From: Planctomycetota bacterium
GTDB lineage: Bacteria; Planctomycetota; UBA1135; GCA-002686595
Direction: 5' to 3'
Length of the DNA: 64,000 bases
NCBI GenBank assembly: GCA_029259595.1
Contig: JAJDEW010000105.1
Location: 17,312-81,311 of the forward strand
The notes beneath the pieces are model-generated. The model had not been told where the DNA came from and searched no databases. It was given only the letters and a program-made list of their open reading frames with translations. Shown here one piece after another: positions 1 to 8,660 of the stretch; position 1 is the stretch's first letter, and every line of letters begins with the position of its first letter. Both the position numbers and the translations under genes were made by a program.

Positions 1-1
1 G

Positions 2-937
2 TGGAGTCTCGAAGCGCTCGGCGACGTGGACGGTGACCTCGTCTGTGACCTGGCGCTCGGCCACGAAGGTTGTCTCGAGGTCGTCTTCCTGAACCGGGAT
101 GGAACGGTCAAGGGGTCGACCAGCTCGACGCTCGCGCGCAGCTACGCCTTCACCTCGGCCGGCGACCTCGATCAGAACGGCGTGCACGATCTCTATCTGT
201 GGGAGAACGAGGTCACGGGCGGCGCTTCGACGGGCTTGTTCCACGGGCAAGCCCTGCTCGAATCGGATGGAACCGTGGGCTCCACGGTGGAGGGCTTCGC
301 GAGCAACGGTCGCGAGCGTGCCCTGTCCTTCAATCCGCACCGCGCGTCGGGTTGCACCCACGCCCTGGCCTGGCTCTGCGACTTCAACGGCTTGAACGTC
401 GAGGTGCTCGAAGGGCCGAGCCTCGCCTTCCAGTACCTGATCGGCCACGACCTCTACGAGATCGCGACGATCGGCGACGTGGGCGGCGATGGCTGCCCCG
501 ATGCGATCGGGGTCGGGCTGGACGGGATCTGGTTCTTGACGATCGGCTGTGCCGGCGCGGCCTTGCCGAACACCGTCGTGCACAACGGCACCGGCGCGAA
601 CGCGCTGCGCTTCGAAGAGTTGAACCCGGCCTGGCTCGGCGACTCGTGGGACGTGCGCGTCGACCTGGCGGGCACGGGCGCGCTCGCGAGCCTCGTCGCC
701 ATCGGCTTCGGCGGTCCGACCCAGGGCATCCAGCTCGCCGGACTCGTGCAAGGCGAGCTCCTGTGCTTGCCGCCCTTCGCGATGCCCCTCAGCACGGCCC
801 TGGACGGGTTGCACTCGATCCCGCTTCCCGCTCATCCGGCCTATCTCGGCCTGACCTACTGTGCGCAGGGCGCGACGTTCGCCATCGGTTCCGTTCAGCT
901 GGTCAACGCGCTCGAGTTCACGATCGCCTGCCGCTGA
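2..937 (+). CDS. Secreted FG-GAP-like repeat protein, 3' part only
   Basis: The reading frame is open at the left edge, so the N-terminus and any signal peptide lie outside the window. The visible 311 residues begin in Asp/Gly-rich repeats such as GDVDGD and GDLDQNG, which resemble the calcium-binding FG-GAP/VCBS loops of beta-propeller surface proteins. A further Asp/Gly loop (GDVGGDG) follows. The last 120 residues form a separate module with the landmarks NGTG, GGPTQG, GELLCLPPF and CAQGATF. The same module ends the two secreted proteins at 49067-50188 and 50231-51343, so it looks like a lineage-specific C-terminal domain, perhaps for sorting or anchoring. Function beyond an extracellular location is unknown. 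Confidence 0.8.
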   Translation, partial: WSLEALGDVDGDLVCDLALGHEGCLEVVFLNRDGTVKGSTSSTLARSYAFTSAGDLDQNGVHDLYLWENEVTGGASTGLFHGQALLESDGTVGSTVEGFASNGRERALSFNPHRASGCTHALAWLCDFNGLNVEVLEGPSLAFQYLIGHDLYEIATIGDVGGDGCPDAIGVGLDGIWFLTIGCAGAALPNTVVHNGTGANALRFEELNPAWLGDSWDVRVDLAGTGALASLVAIGFGGPTQGIQLAGLVQGELLCLPPFAMPLSTALDGLHSIPLPAHPAYLGLTYCAQGATFAIGSVQLVNALEFTIACR

Positions 938-964
938 GCGGTGACGCTCGTCGAGTCCCCGGAT

Positions 965-1396
965 TCAGCGACTGTAGCGGTAGAGCGCGCGTGGACCGGC
1001 CTTCTCGATCCGCGCGGACGTGCGTCCGAGCACCCAGCGCTCGACCGCGATGTCGATCGAAGCGACGTTCGGGTAGGCCCGCAGGGCCAGCTGCCCGAAC
1101 TCGTCGGGTTCGACCCAGGAGCCGAGCTCGATACGTAGCTTGCTGAAGGCGTCGTAGGCTGCGAGCAGTTCGCGCTGACGGGCCGGGGAGAGCGTGTCGA
1201 AGGGCAGCTGTCGCTCGGTGCCGCCCTCGAGAACGTAGGCGAGCACGCGCGGACGCGGCGTCGTGTACATGGCCCACCCGAACAGCTTCCACGGGCTGAT
1301 CCCGACGGTACGGGCCAGCCCGAAATGGACCAGGGGCCAGAGCGTGATGGCCGCGAGCAGCCAGCCGACGAGGCGTGTCTTCTTCGCGAGGCTCAT
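965..1396 (-). CDS. Small hypothetical protein coupled to the HTTM-like gene
   Basis: A 143-residue protein with one clear N-terminal hydrophobic segment (about residues 10-30, beginning at VGWLLAA) after a short basic start, so it is probably a membrane or exported protein with one anchor. The rest is soluble and mixed, with the motif SPWKLFGWAMY just after the membrane segment. Its ATG overlaps the stop codon of the upstream membrane-protein gene by four bases (ATGA at 1393-1396), which implies translational coupling and joint function. An upstream extension in the same frame runs through the neighbour's coding region and was not used. I do not recognise the family. Confidence 0.7.
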   Translation of the reverse strand: MSLAKKTRLVGWLLAAITLWPLVHFGLARTVGISPWKLFGWAMYTTPRPRVLAYVLEGGTERQLPFDTLSPARQRELLAAYDAFSKLRIELGSWVEPDEFGQLALRAYPNVASIDIAVERWVLGRTSARIEKAGPRALYRYSR

Positions 1397-2304
1397 GCCG
1401 GGGAGTAGTCGAAGAAGGGAACGAAGCCCAACCGATGCAGCACCAGGTAGGCGTAGAAGGCCGCCGCAAAGGGAAAGAAGCGCCGTAGCGGGCGACCGGG
1501 GACGAACAGGAGGAACAGGGCCGAGATCAGGACGCCGAAGGTCAACTCGCGCGCCGCGAGCTCGATCAACACGACGAAGCCGATGCAGCCCCAGGCGGCG
1601 ACCGCCCGCGTGCGCGGGTGGAAGAGCAGGAGGCCGCCGACGATCTCGCAGATCCACGTCAGGTTCGAGACGAGGACGAAGAGCGGTGCATCGACCCGAT
1701 ACGGCCCCGCGCCGAGTCCCGTCCGGTACCGGCCCGGTTCGAGCGGCGGCCCGTTGTAGGAGCGCAGGCGCGCGAGCTCGGCGTCCGGGATCAGGGGCCC
1801 GAAGAAGGCGCCGAAGCGGTCCTCGGTCGCCGCGAAGTAGGCCAGGAACTCACCCCGGAACCAGAAGCCGTACAGCACCTTCTGCAGCCCCGTCGTGAGG
1901 AAGAACACGGCGACGATCCAACGCAACGCGCGCACGGACAGAGCACCCTCGCCCGCGTCCCGCTCGTTCAGGAGGGCCAGGATCCCGACGCAGAGAAACT
2001 CGAGGAAGACGTGGTTGGCGGTGAAGGGCAACGTCGTCGCGATCTCGACGACCAGGAGTCCGCAGAGCACCCGTGTGGCGACGAGAGCGGCCGGACCCGC
2101 CAGGCCCGCGAGTGCCACCGCGATCGTCGCCGCACGCAGGAGCGAGGCGACCGAACCGTCGAAGTCCGTCGGCATCGTCAGGAACGTCCGCGCAGCGACG
2201 TGGACCAGGACCAGGCGGCGCAACCAGGTCAGGTTCTCGCGCTCGGGCTCCGAAGAGGCCGGGGCCGGCCCCAGTCGATCCCAGATCTCGCGCGGGCGGA
2301 GCAT
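1393..2304 (-). CDS. HTTM-like multi-pass membrane protein
   Basis: A 303-residue integral membrane protein with about six to seven hydrophobic segments. A charged central segment includes FLTTGLQKVLYGFWFRGEF, followed by a lumenal-looking loop rich in Arg, Gly and Pro. The pattern resembles HTTM (vitamin K-dependent carboxylase-like) and DoxX-type membrane proteins, but a profile search would be needed to decide. The start chosen is ATG at 2304, because residues upstream of it are Ala/Ser/Arg-rich and lie in the neighbouring gene. The gene sits 16 bp downstream of the flavin reductase-like gene on the same strand and is coupled through ATGA to the small gene after it, so the three probably form one transcript. 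Confidence 0.65.
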   Translation of the reverse strand: MLRPREIWDRLGPAPASSEPERENLTWLRRLVLVHVAARTFLTMPTDFDGSVASLLRAATIAVALAGLAGPAALVATRVLCGLLVVEIATTLPFTANHVFLEFLCVGILALLNERDAGEGALSVRALRWIVAVFFLTTGLQKVLYGFWFRGEFLAYFAATEDRFGAFFGPLIPDAELARLRSYNGPPLEPGRYRTGLGAGPYRVDAPLFVLVSNLTWICEIVGGLLLFHPRTRAVAAWGCIGFVVLIELAARELTFGVLISALFLLFVPGRPLRRFFPFAAAFYAYLVLHRLGFVPFFDYSPA

Positions 2305-2320
2305 CGTGGTGGGCGCCGTT

Positions 2321-2806
2321 TCAGTAGCCGAGGCCGTTCGCGCGCAGGTGCGTCGAAGGCTCGCCCTCGCGCTGGAGCTCGCCGTCCCGAACCGTGCCGA
2401 ACACGACGATGTGGTCGCCGGCATCGTGTTCGCCCGTGACCTCGCAGTCGAGCCATGCGAGGGCGTCGGAGAGGATCGGGGAGCCGCTGGGGGCCGGCTG
2501 GTGGTCGACGTGGTCGAACGGGGTCGCTTCCCCCTCGTACTTCTTGAAGAAGGCTCCCATCAGGGACTGGCTCGCACCGTCGAGGATCGAGACGCCGAAA
2601 TGTCGCGAGCTGCGGATGGCCGCCAAATGGGCCCGGTCGCGACCGATCGCGACGCACAGGGTCGGAGGCTCGAAGGCGACCTGCATCAGGAACGAGCCGA
2701 CGAAGCCCAGGGGGCCGCCGGGGGTCTTCGTGCTGACGATGTAGAGCCCCGTCGGGATGCGGCCCAGGGCCTGGGCGATGGGGCTGAGCTGGGAGTTCTC
2801 TTGCAT
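2321..2806 (-). CDS. Flavin reductase-like, FMN-binding split-barrel protein
   Basis: A 161-residue protein of the RutF/HpaC-like flavin reductase family, which transfers electrons from NAD(P)H to free or bound flavin for a partner oxygenase. Visible family traits are the N-terminal ALGRIPTGLYIVSTK strand pair, then GFVGSFLMQVAFEPPTLCVAIGRD (where canonical members have a T-x-(N/S)S motif), an internal FGVSIL strand, and the final DHIVVFGTV strand that carries the conserved His of the split barrel. The flavin-contacting Thr/Ser positions of the second motif are partly replaced, so cofactor use is likely but not certain. ATG at 2806 was chosen; the frame extends upstream only into non-family sequence. 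It is divergent from gyrA. Confidence 0.8.
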   Translation of the reverse strand: MQENSQLSPIAQALGRIPTGLYIVSTKTPGGPLGFVGSFLMQVAFEPPTLCVAIGRDRAHLAAIRSSRHFGVSILDGASQSLMGAFFKKYEGEATPFDHVDHQPAPSGSPILSDALAWLDCEVTGEHDAGDHIVVFGTVRDGELQREGEPSTHLRANGLGY

Positions 2807-3101
2807 GGATCTCGAACCGGATGCGGAGTGCGGGCGGAGAGGATAGTCCGGCCCGAGATGCTTCCCCAATATTAATTGGCGGACTGGATTCGGCCCCGTG
2901 GGAGCGCGATAATGCGGCGCTGATCGACCCCCGCTCGGAGCGGCCCACGGGCCGCCTGAAATCGGGCGAGGGCGAGCCCGAGATCCCCCCGTTTCGAGGC
3001 CCCGGCTCCTTCCGAAGCCTTCCCTTCCGAGGCGAGCCTTCTTCCGAGCGACCGGGACCGGCGTAGCGCCTTGACCCGGCCCACGAACGCAACAGAGATC
3101 G
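2807..3101. promoter_or_regulatory. Divergent intergenic region between flavin reductase-like gene and gyrA
   Basis: This 295-bp gap separates two divergent genes and must hold both promoters. The only AT-rich spot is at 2866-2879, an inverted repeat CCAAT-ATTA-ATTGG lying 60 bp upstream of the flavin reductase-like start, which could be an operator or part of a promoter. A GATAAT hexamer at 2908-2913 could serve as a -10 element for gyrA, but no well-spaced -35 partner is visible. No small gene or RNA gene was seen. Confidence 0.4.
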
Positions 3102-5675
3102 ATGACCGACACCGACCAAGTGACGCCGGACGCCCCCGGAGAGCGGATCGAACCGCGCTTGATCGAGCGCGAGATGAGCGAGTCGTACCTCACGTACGCG
3201 CTCAGTGTGATCCACTCCCGCGCTCTGCCTGACGTACGCGACGGCCTCAAGCCGTCCCAGCGACGAATCCTCGTCGCGATGAACGACCTCAAGCTCCGGC
3301 CGAGTGCGAAGTACCGAAAGTGCGCCAACATCGCCGGACATACGTCCGGTGAATACCACCCGCACGGTGAGTCGGTCATCTACCCGACGCTCGTTCGGAT
3401 GGCCCAGCGCTTCTCGCTGCGCTACCCCCTGATCGACGGGCAGGGCAACTTCGGTTCGATCGACGGCGATCCGCCCGCCGCCATGCGATATACGGAAGCG
3501 CGCATGGACGGGACGGCCGTCGAGATGATGGCCGACCTCGACAAAGAGACGGTCGACCTCCAGCCCAACTACGACGAGCGCCTGATGGAGCCGTCGGTCT
3601 TGACCTCGCGCTTCCCGAACCTGTTGTGCAACGGTTCGGACGGCATCGCGGTCGGCATGGCGACGAGCCTCCCGCCGCACAACCTGCGCGAAGTCTCGGC
3701 GGCGATCCGGATGGTGCTGAACGATCCGAACGTCGAGCTGATCGATCTCTGCGCCGTCGTCCACGGCCCCGACTTCCCGACCGGCGGCATCATCATGGGC
3801 CGCCGCGGTGTCATGCAGGCCTACAGCACGGGACGTGGCCGTGCGATCGTCCGTGCGCGACACCACGTCGAGGACGTGCGCACCAAGGAACAGCTGGTCT
3901 TCACGGAGATCCCGTACCAGGTCCGCAAGAGCACGATCATCGACAAGATCGTCGAGTTGGTGCGCGACAGCCGGATCACCGGCATCTCCGACCTGCGCGA
4001 CGAATCGGACCGCGATGGCATCCGCCTGGTCGTCGAGCTGAAGAAAGGCGAGGACCCGCAGGTCATCGTCAACCAGCTCTTCCAGTTCACGCCGCTGCAG
4101 ACGACCTACAGCATCATCAACCTGGCGATCTCCGACGGTCGCCCGCGGACGCTGACCCTGCGCGGCCTGATCGATGCCTTCATCGAGCACCGCAAGGTCG
4201 TCATTCGTCGTCGGACGAGCTTCCTTCTGCGCAAGGCGGAAGAGCGCAAGCACATCGTCGAAGGTCTACGCATCGCGATCGGGGACATCGACGAAGTCAT
4301 CCGGATCATCCGCGCGAGCCAGGACACCGACTCCGCCAAGGGCGGCCTGATCTCCGCCTTCTCGCTGTCGATGGCCCAGGCTCAAGCGATCGTCGACATG
4401 CGCCTCGGTCGCTTGACCGGGCTCGAGCGCGACAAGCTCGAGGAAGAGTTCAACAAGCTCGTGGCCGAGATCACCGACTACAACGACATCCTGAACCGCG
4501 AGGAGCGCGTCGTGCGGATCATCCTCGAGGACCTCGACGACGTCGAGAAGCGCTACGGCGACGATCGCCGGACCGAGATCTCCGACGAGGAGATCGACGG
4601 TTCGTTCGACATCGAGGAGCTCATCACCGAAGAGATGATGGTGGTGACCTTCTCGCGCGCGAACTACGTCAAGCGCGTCGCGTTGGGCGAATACCGCGCC
4701 CAGGGTCGCGGAGGACGCGGGGTGAAGGGCTCGGAGGCGAAGGAAGGCGACGCTCTGAAGTCGATCTTCGTCGCGAACACCCACGACTACCTGCTCTTCT
4801 TCACGAACCGCGGCAAGGTCTACTGGCAAAAGGTCTACCAGCTTCCACAAGGCTCACGCACGTCCCAGGGCCGCGCCATCCGCAACCTGCTGCCCCTCGC
4901 GGAAGGTGAGGAGATCCACTACCTCCTGCGCGTGCCGGCCTTCGACAGCGAGAGTTCCGTGTTCTTCTCGACGAAGAAAGGCGTCGTCAAGAAGACACCG
5001 CTCGAGGCCTTCTCACGGCCGCGCACCGCCGGCATCTGGGCCATCCAACTCGACGAGGAGGACGATCTGGTCGGCGTCGGACTTTGCCGTCCAGGCGACA
5101 CGATCATCCTCGGCACCGCCAACGGCAAGGCCATCCGCTTCGACGAAAAGGCAGCCCGCGCGATGGGCCGTACCGCCCATGGCGTCCGCGGCATCAAGCT
5201 GCTCAAGGACGATGTCGTCATCGGCATGATCGTCGCGCACCATCCCGACGGAACGGTCTTCACCGCCTGCGAGAACGGCTTCGGAAAGCGCACCCCGCTC
5301 GACGAATACCCGGTCAAGAATCGCGGCGGTCAAGGCGTCATGAACATCAAGACAGGCGGCCGCAACGGCAAGGCCGTCGGACTCGGCCGCTGCTTCGACG
5401 GCGACGACGTCATGTTCATCACCGAGAAGGGCATGGTCGTCCGCTCTCCCGTGGCCGACATGCGCCCCATGGGACGCGGCACCCAGGGCGTACGCATCAT
5501 CAACCTGCGCGACAGCGACCGTCTCGTCAGCACCGAGATCGTCAAGGCCGACGACTTGGTCATGGCCGAATCGGAAGAGGTGGCCGCCGAGATGGGCGAA
5601 GGCGGCACCCTGCCTGCGCCGCAGGCGGAGATGGAAGCGGACGAGGACACCCCCCCCGACACCTCGGATGAGTGA
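3102..5675 (+). CDS. gyrA: DNA gyrase subunit A
   Basis: The 857-residue breakage-reunion subunit of DNA gyrase, which cuts and reseals duplex DNA to introduce negative supercoils. The active-site Tyr is Y130 in the motif [10 protein letters not shown], preceded by [11 protein letters not shown]. The winged-helix and tower domains fill residues 1-500. The C-terminal beta-pinwheel starts near 515 and begins with a GyrA-box-like motif Q534GRGGRG, which favours gyrase over topoisomerase IV. The last 40 residues are acidic (many Glu and Asp), as in autoinhibitory gyrase tails. In the quinolone-binding helix the usual Ser is present (S91), but the second anchor, normally Asp or Glu, is Pro95. No gyrB is adjacent. 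The ATG at 3102 gives a normal N-terminus. Confidence 0.96.
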   Translation: MTDTDQVTPDAPGERIEPRLIEREMSESYLTYALSVIHSRALPDVRDGLKPSQRRILVAMNDLKLRPSAKYRKCANIAGHTSGEYHPHGESVIYPTLVRMAQRFSLRYPLIDGQGNFGSIDGDPPAAMRYTEARMDGTAVEMMADLDKETVDLQPNYDERLMEPSVLTSRFPNLLCNGSDGIAVGMATSLPPHNLREVSAAIRMVLNDPNVELIDLCAVVHGPDFPTGGIIMGRRGVMQAYSTGRGRAIVRARHHVEDVRTKEQLVFTEIPYQVRKSTIIDKIVELVRDSRITGISDLRDESDRDGIRLVVELKKGEDPQVIVNQLFQFTPLQTTYSIINLAISDGRPRTLTLRGLIDAFIEHRKVVIRRRTSFLLRKAEERKHIVEGLRIAIGDIDEVIRIIRASQDTDSAKGGLISAFSLSMAQAQAIVDMRLGRLTGLERDKLEEEFNKLVAEITDYNDILNREERVVRIILEDLDDVEKRYGDDRRTEISDEEIDGSFDIEELITEEMMVVTFSRANYVKRVALGEYRAQGRGGRGVKGSEAKEGDALKSIFVANTHDYLLFFTNRGKVYWQKVYQLPQGSRTSQGRAIRNLLPLAEGEEIHYLLRVPAFDSESSVFFSTKKGVVKKTPLEAFSRPRTAGIWAIQLDEEDDLVGVGLCRPGDTIILGTANGKAIRFDEKAARAMGRTAHGVRGIKLLKDDVVIGMIVAHHPDGTVFTACENGFGKRTPLDEYPVKNRGGQGVMNIKTGGRNGKAVGLGRCFDGDDVMFITEKGMVVRSPVADMRPMGRGTQGVRIINLRDSDRLVSTEIVKADDLVMAESEEVAAEMGEGGTLPAPQAEMEADEDTPPDTSDE

Positions 5676-6062
5676 ACGGATGTGCTTGGGTGGTGTTTCC
5701 GTCGATGAGACAGCCTGAGTCGTCCGCCCGATGAGCTGACAGCGCGTCTGGAGCGGTCGCTCGGCGTCAGATTCGCCTCTCGCAACCGGTTCGGCGCCCG
5801 AGGCCGAGTCGCAGGCGACCCGCGTGGGCCAGTTCGAGACCGGGCGCCGTAGCGCGTCTTGTGGCCAGTCAGCCCGCAGTGCGTAGCCAACGCGTTGCTA
5901 GACGACAGAGGGCCTGCGCTTCATTCGGCGCCAGGACGCCGCCCTCCACGCGGTGCGACAACCGCAAGTCTCGCCGAATCCGTGGATTCGCCTGCGCTTG
6001 CGGTTGTCTCACCCCAGCGGATGCCGACGCCCTGGTCTCCGAAGCACTTGTCCAATGGACTC
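5676..6062. other. Convergent gap between gyrA and lipoprotein gene
   Basis: This 387-bp noncoding stretch lies between two converging genes. It contains one strong structured element, described separately at 5957-6008. The rest shows no convincing open frame with coding-type third positions, no tRNA-like fold and no obvious second repeat. Confidence 0.5.
5957..6008. terminator. Long two-part hairpin, probable terminator or repeat element
   Basis: Positions 5957-5968 (GACAACCGCAAG) pair perfectly with 5997-6008 (CTTGCGGTTGTC). Inside, after 6-nt bulges on both sides, a second perfect stem forms between CGAATCC at 5975-5981 and GGATTCG at 5984-5990. There is no T run. The element lies 55 bp beyond the stop of the lipoprotein gene, which makes it a plausible Rho-independent-like terminator for that strand, but its symmetrical nested form would also fit a dispersed palindromic repeat. 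Confidence 0.5.
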
Positions 6063-6737
6063 CTAAGCGTCGACCTTCTTGGCTTCGGCCTGCTTCACGG
6101 CGCTCTCGTAGACCGACTTGGCGTCCTGGACTTCGGTTTCGGCGCTCTTCAGGTGGACTCGCGCGAGCTCCACCTCCGTCTCGTGGTAGCGGACTTGCTT
6201 GACGAAGTCCTTGACGGCGATGCGCTTGGCGGCGACGCGGTCGAGCGTTTGGACGGCCTGGGCCTTCTCGAGCTCGACTCGAGCTCTGCTCAGGCGGAGT
6301 TCTTCGAGCGCGACTTTCTCGGTCAGCTTGGCGGCTTCGAATTCACGCTTGCGGAGGCTCAGGAGTTCACGCCCGACGTCGGCGCGCGCGAGGGCGTACT
6401 CGTGGGCCGCTTGGGCTGAAGCCAGTTGGGACGTGGTGCCGCTGCGGTCGGAGAGCACGATCGCGAGCTTTGCGTCCTCGAGTTCGCTACGAAGGACGTT
6501 GAGAGAAGAGCGCGAGAGTTCGACCTGCTCGGCGGACCACTTCGTGTCCCGCTTCGCCTTGGCATAGGTGTCTTCGAAGGTGTCCTTGGCTGCGCGCGCT
6601 TCGACGATCGAAACCATGCTGCTCTCGGGCAGTTCGGAGAGCAGGGCGCTGTCGATGCTGGGGCTTTTTCCCAGGGCGGAGCAGCCCGTCGAGCCGAGTG
6701 TCGCGACCAAGAGGAGGATGGCGGAAACGTTCTTCAT
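6063..6737 (-). CDS. Coiled-coil lipoprotein
   Basis: A 224-residue lipoprotein. The N-terminus is a type II signal peptide (MKN followed by a hydrophobic stretch) ending in the lipobox GSTGC, so lipid attachment is expected at Cys19. Residues from about 45 to the C-terminus are almost entirely helical and rich in Ala, Glu, Lys and Arg with regular Leu/Val spacing, which indicates a long periplasmic coiled coil. No enzymatic motif is visible. The general design resembles efflux-adaptor or envelope-spacer helices, but no family could be named. A possible small proline-rich gene lies 63 bp upstream on the same strand and may be co-transcribed. Confidence 0.8.
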   Translation of the reverse strand: MKNVSAILLLVATLGSTGCSALGKSPSIDSALLSELPESSMVSIVEARAAKDTFEDTYAKAKRDTKWSAEQVELSRSSLNVLRSELEDAKLAIVLSDRSGTTSQLASAQAAHEYALARADVGRELLSLRKREFEAAKLTEKVALEELRLSRARVELEKAQAVQTLDRVAAKRIAVKDFVKQVRYHETEVELARVHLKSAETEVQDAKSVYESAVKQAEAKKVDA

Positions 6738-6800
6738 GATTTCGCTGAGGATGGGGTGTTGGGGTCTGATGGAGCACGAATCCGAGTGAGAGCAGCGGGA

Positions 6801-7091
6801 TCAGTGCAGAGGCTTGGGGTACTTGCGGATCGGTGCGGGCTGCTCGAGCTCGCGCGGCGGGGGCTTCGAGACGGGAAGCGAGGGCTCGGGGCGCGGAGCG
6901 GGTTCGTCCGGCGGACGGGGCTTGGGTGGTTCGGGGCCTTGGGCCTGCATGGCGCGCGAGGTGGTACCGGTCCCGAAGGCCGGTTCTGCCGATAGAGGTT
7001 CGAGGAGTTGCACGGAGCGCCCCCGTGGGGCACGGAGGACAGATGCACGCGCCATGCCCCGGCCGGACAAAGGGTTGGCCATGGGGCCCAA
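6801..7091 (-). CDS. Possible small proline-rich protein
   Basis: An open frame of 96 codons just upstream of the lipoprotein gene on the same strand. The last 45 codons encode a Pro/Glu/Lys/Arg-rich stretch with PKPRPPDEPAPRPE and end in IRKYPKPLH. Their third positions are overwhelmingly G or C, as in real genes here, which is the main reason for calling it. The first half is less convincing and the start is unclear: ATG at 7091, or the in-frame ATG codons at 7079, 7055 and 6950. It could be a short exported or cell-wall-spanning proline-rich peptide, or a spurious frame. Confidence 0.4.
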   Translation of the reverse strand: MGPMANPLSGRGMARASVLRAPRGRSVQLLEPLSAEPAFGTGTTSRAMQAQGPEPPKPRPPDEPAPRPEPSLPVSKPPPRELEQPAPIRKYPKPLH

Positions 7092-7212
7092 GCCGTTGCC
7101 TGGAAGGGGCTTGCAGGGACGCTTCGAGTTGCGAGGGCATGGGCGTCGATTCGAATCCAGGCCTCAAGCTCCGGTTTGTTCGGTAACCTGGGCCGCGTTA
7201 AGCGGATCCCGT

Positions 7213-8649
7213 ATGCTCCTTCGAATCCTGGTGGCGACCGAGAGTCCCCGCGAAGCCCCCCGGCTCGCGCAGCTCGTCGCGTCGGAGGACGTCCTGGTGA
7301 CCTGCCTGCCGGCGGGCGGCGTTCTGTGGGAAGAGCTGCGGGCCCGCGAGGTCGATCTCGTGATCGTCGAGGATCGCCTCCTCGACCATCCGCTGGCGGC
7401 TTCGCTCACCCTCATCCGCAACCTTCCGGGCGCTCCCGAGGTCGTCGTCTTCGTCCGGGACAGCAGTCCCGAGCTGCGCGCGCAGGCTCAGGCGGCGGGG
7501 GCCTTTGCCGTCATCGACCGCGCCGTCGAGAAGGCGGAGCTGGTGCTGGCGCTCGAAAGCGTGATCGGGCGACGCACCGAAGCGGCGCGCAGGCGACTCA
7601 TGGCCGAGCGTGCGGACGAACGGAGCAGTCTCAGCGACTTCTCGTCCTCCAGTCCCGCGATGCGCGAGTTCCTGGCCTTCGTCCGCAAGGTCGTTCAGAC
7701 GGACAGCTCGCTGCTCGTCCTGGGCGAGACCGGGGTCGGCAAGGAGTACCTGTCGCGGGCCATCCACGCCGAGAGTCCACGCTCGGAAGGACCCTTCATC
7801 CCGGTCAACTGTTCGGCCCTGTCGGAGAGTCTGCTCGAGAGCGAACTGTTCGGGCACGTCGAGGGGGCCTTCACCGGAGCGTCACGGTCACGGCGCGGCT
7901 ACTTCGAGCTGGCTCACCGCGGGACCTTGTTCCTCGACGAGATCGGGGAGCTCTCGTCCCAGCTGCAGGTCAAGCTGCTCCGCGTCTTGCAGGAGAAGAC
8001 GATCCAGCCCGTCGGAGGCGAAGAGGAGATCGAAGTCGATGTCCGACTCGTCACGGCGACCAATCGGGACCTGCGCGAAGAGATGGAGGCGGAACGGTTT
8101 CGCGCGGACCTGTTCTATCGACTCAGTGTCGTGACCCTCGAGGTCCCGCCGCTTCGCAGTCGGCGCGAAGACATCCCCCGTCTGATCGAGAGCCATGTCG
8201 AGGACTTCCGGATCTCGATGAAGCGCACGGCGGAGACGGTCTCGGACGAGGCCATGGAGCAGTTGATCGACTATGCGTGGCCCGGCAATGTCCGCGAGCT
8301 CAGCAATGTGATCGAACGCGCCGTGCTCCTTTGCGAAGGGACCGAGATCACGTCCCGTGATCTACCGGTCGAGATCCGTGGCGAGTCCATCGAGCTCGTG
8401 ACCACTGTGGGAGAAGCGGTCCAGGACGCCCTGGGTCGGGATGACGAGCTGTCGACACAGCCGTTTCGGGCTCAACGTCGCGAGGTGTTGAGGAACTTCG
8501 AGCGGGCGTACTTGACCGCGCTCCTCAAGCGCTGCAACGGACGCATCCAGGATGCGGCGCGGACTGCGGGGATCAACACGCGTTCGCTGTACGAGAAGAT
8601 GCGCCGGCTCGGCATCAAAAAAGAGTACTTCAAGGTACGGAAACGCTAG
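7213..8649 (+). CDS. Sigma-54 enhancer-binding transcription activator with degenerate receiver
   Basis: A 478-residue NtrC-type activator. Residues 1-120 fold like a response-regulator receiver but lack the acidic pair after the first strand (A8-T9-E10) and carry Glu53 where the phospho-accepting Asp normally stands, so phosphorylation is doubtful. Residues 145-380 are the AAA+ domain, with Walker A G171ETGVGKE, the sigma-54-contacting loop G218AFTGA, a LFLDEIGEL Walker B and the arginine-finger region. The C-terminal 45 residues form a Fis-type helix-turn-helix (GRIQDAARTAGINTRSLYEK). It activates RNA polymerase carrying sigma-54. The flagellar promoters at 31639 and 38611 are of the sigma-54 type and are possible targets, though that link is inference. 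ATG at 7213 fits the receiver start; no strong ribosome site is visible. Confidence 0.92.
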   Translation: MLLRILVATESPREAPRLAQLVASEDVLVTCLPAGGVLWEELRAREVDLVIVEDRLLDHPLAASLTLIRNLPGAPEVVVFVRDSSPELRAQAQAAGAFAVIDRAVEKAELVLALESVIGRRTEAARRRLMAERADERSSLSDFSSSSPAMREFLAFVRKVVQTDSSLLVLGETGVGKEYLSRAIHAESPRSEGPFIPVNCSALSESLLESELFGHVEGAFTGASRSRRGYFELAHRGTLFLDEIGELSSQLQVKLLRVLQEKTIQPVGGEEEIEVDVRLVTATNRDLREEMEAERFRADLFYRLSVVTLEVPPLRSRREDIPRLIESHVEDFRISMKRTAETVSDEAMEQLIDYAWPGNVRELSNVIERAVLLCEGTEITSRDLPVEIRGESIELVTTVGEAVQDALGRDDELSTQPFRAQRREVLRNFERAYLTALLKRCNGRIQDAARTAGINTRSLYEKMRRLGIKKEYFKVRKR

Positions 8650-8660
8650 ATTCTCGCAGC

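Noticed and set aside
1618..2439. Plus-strand frames opposite the HTTM-like gene
   Set aside because: Products are Arg/Gln/Glu-rich with no motif; the minus-strand protein has clear membrane helices.
5957..6008. Integron attC-like site
   Set aside because: The palindrome lacks the RYYYAAC/GTTRRRY pair, and there is no integrase or gene cassette nearby.
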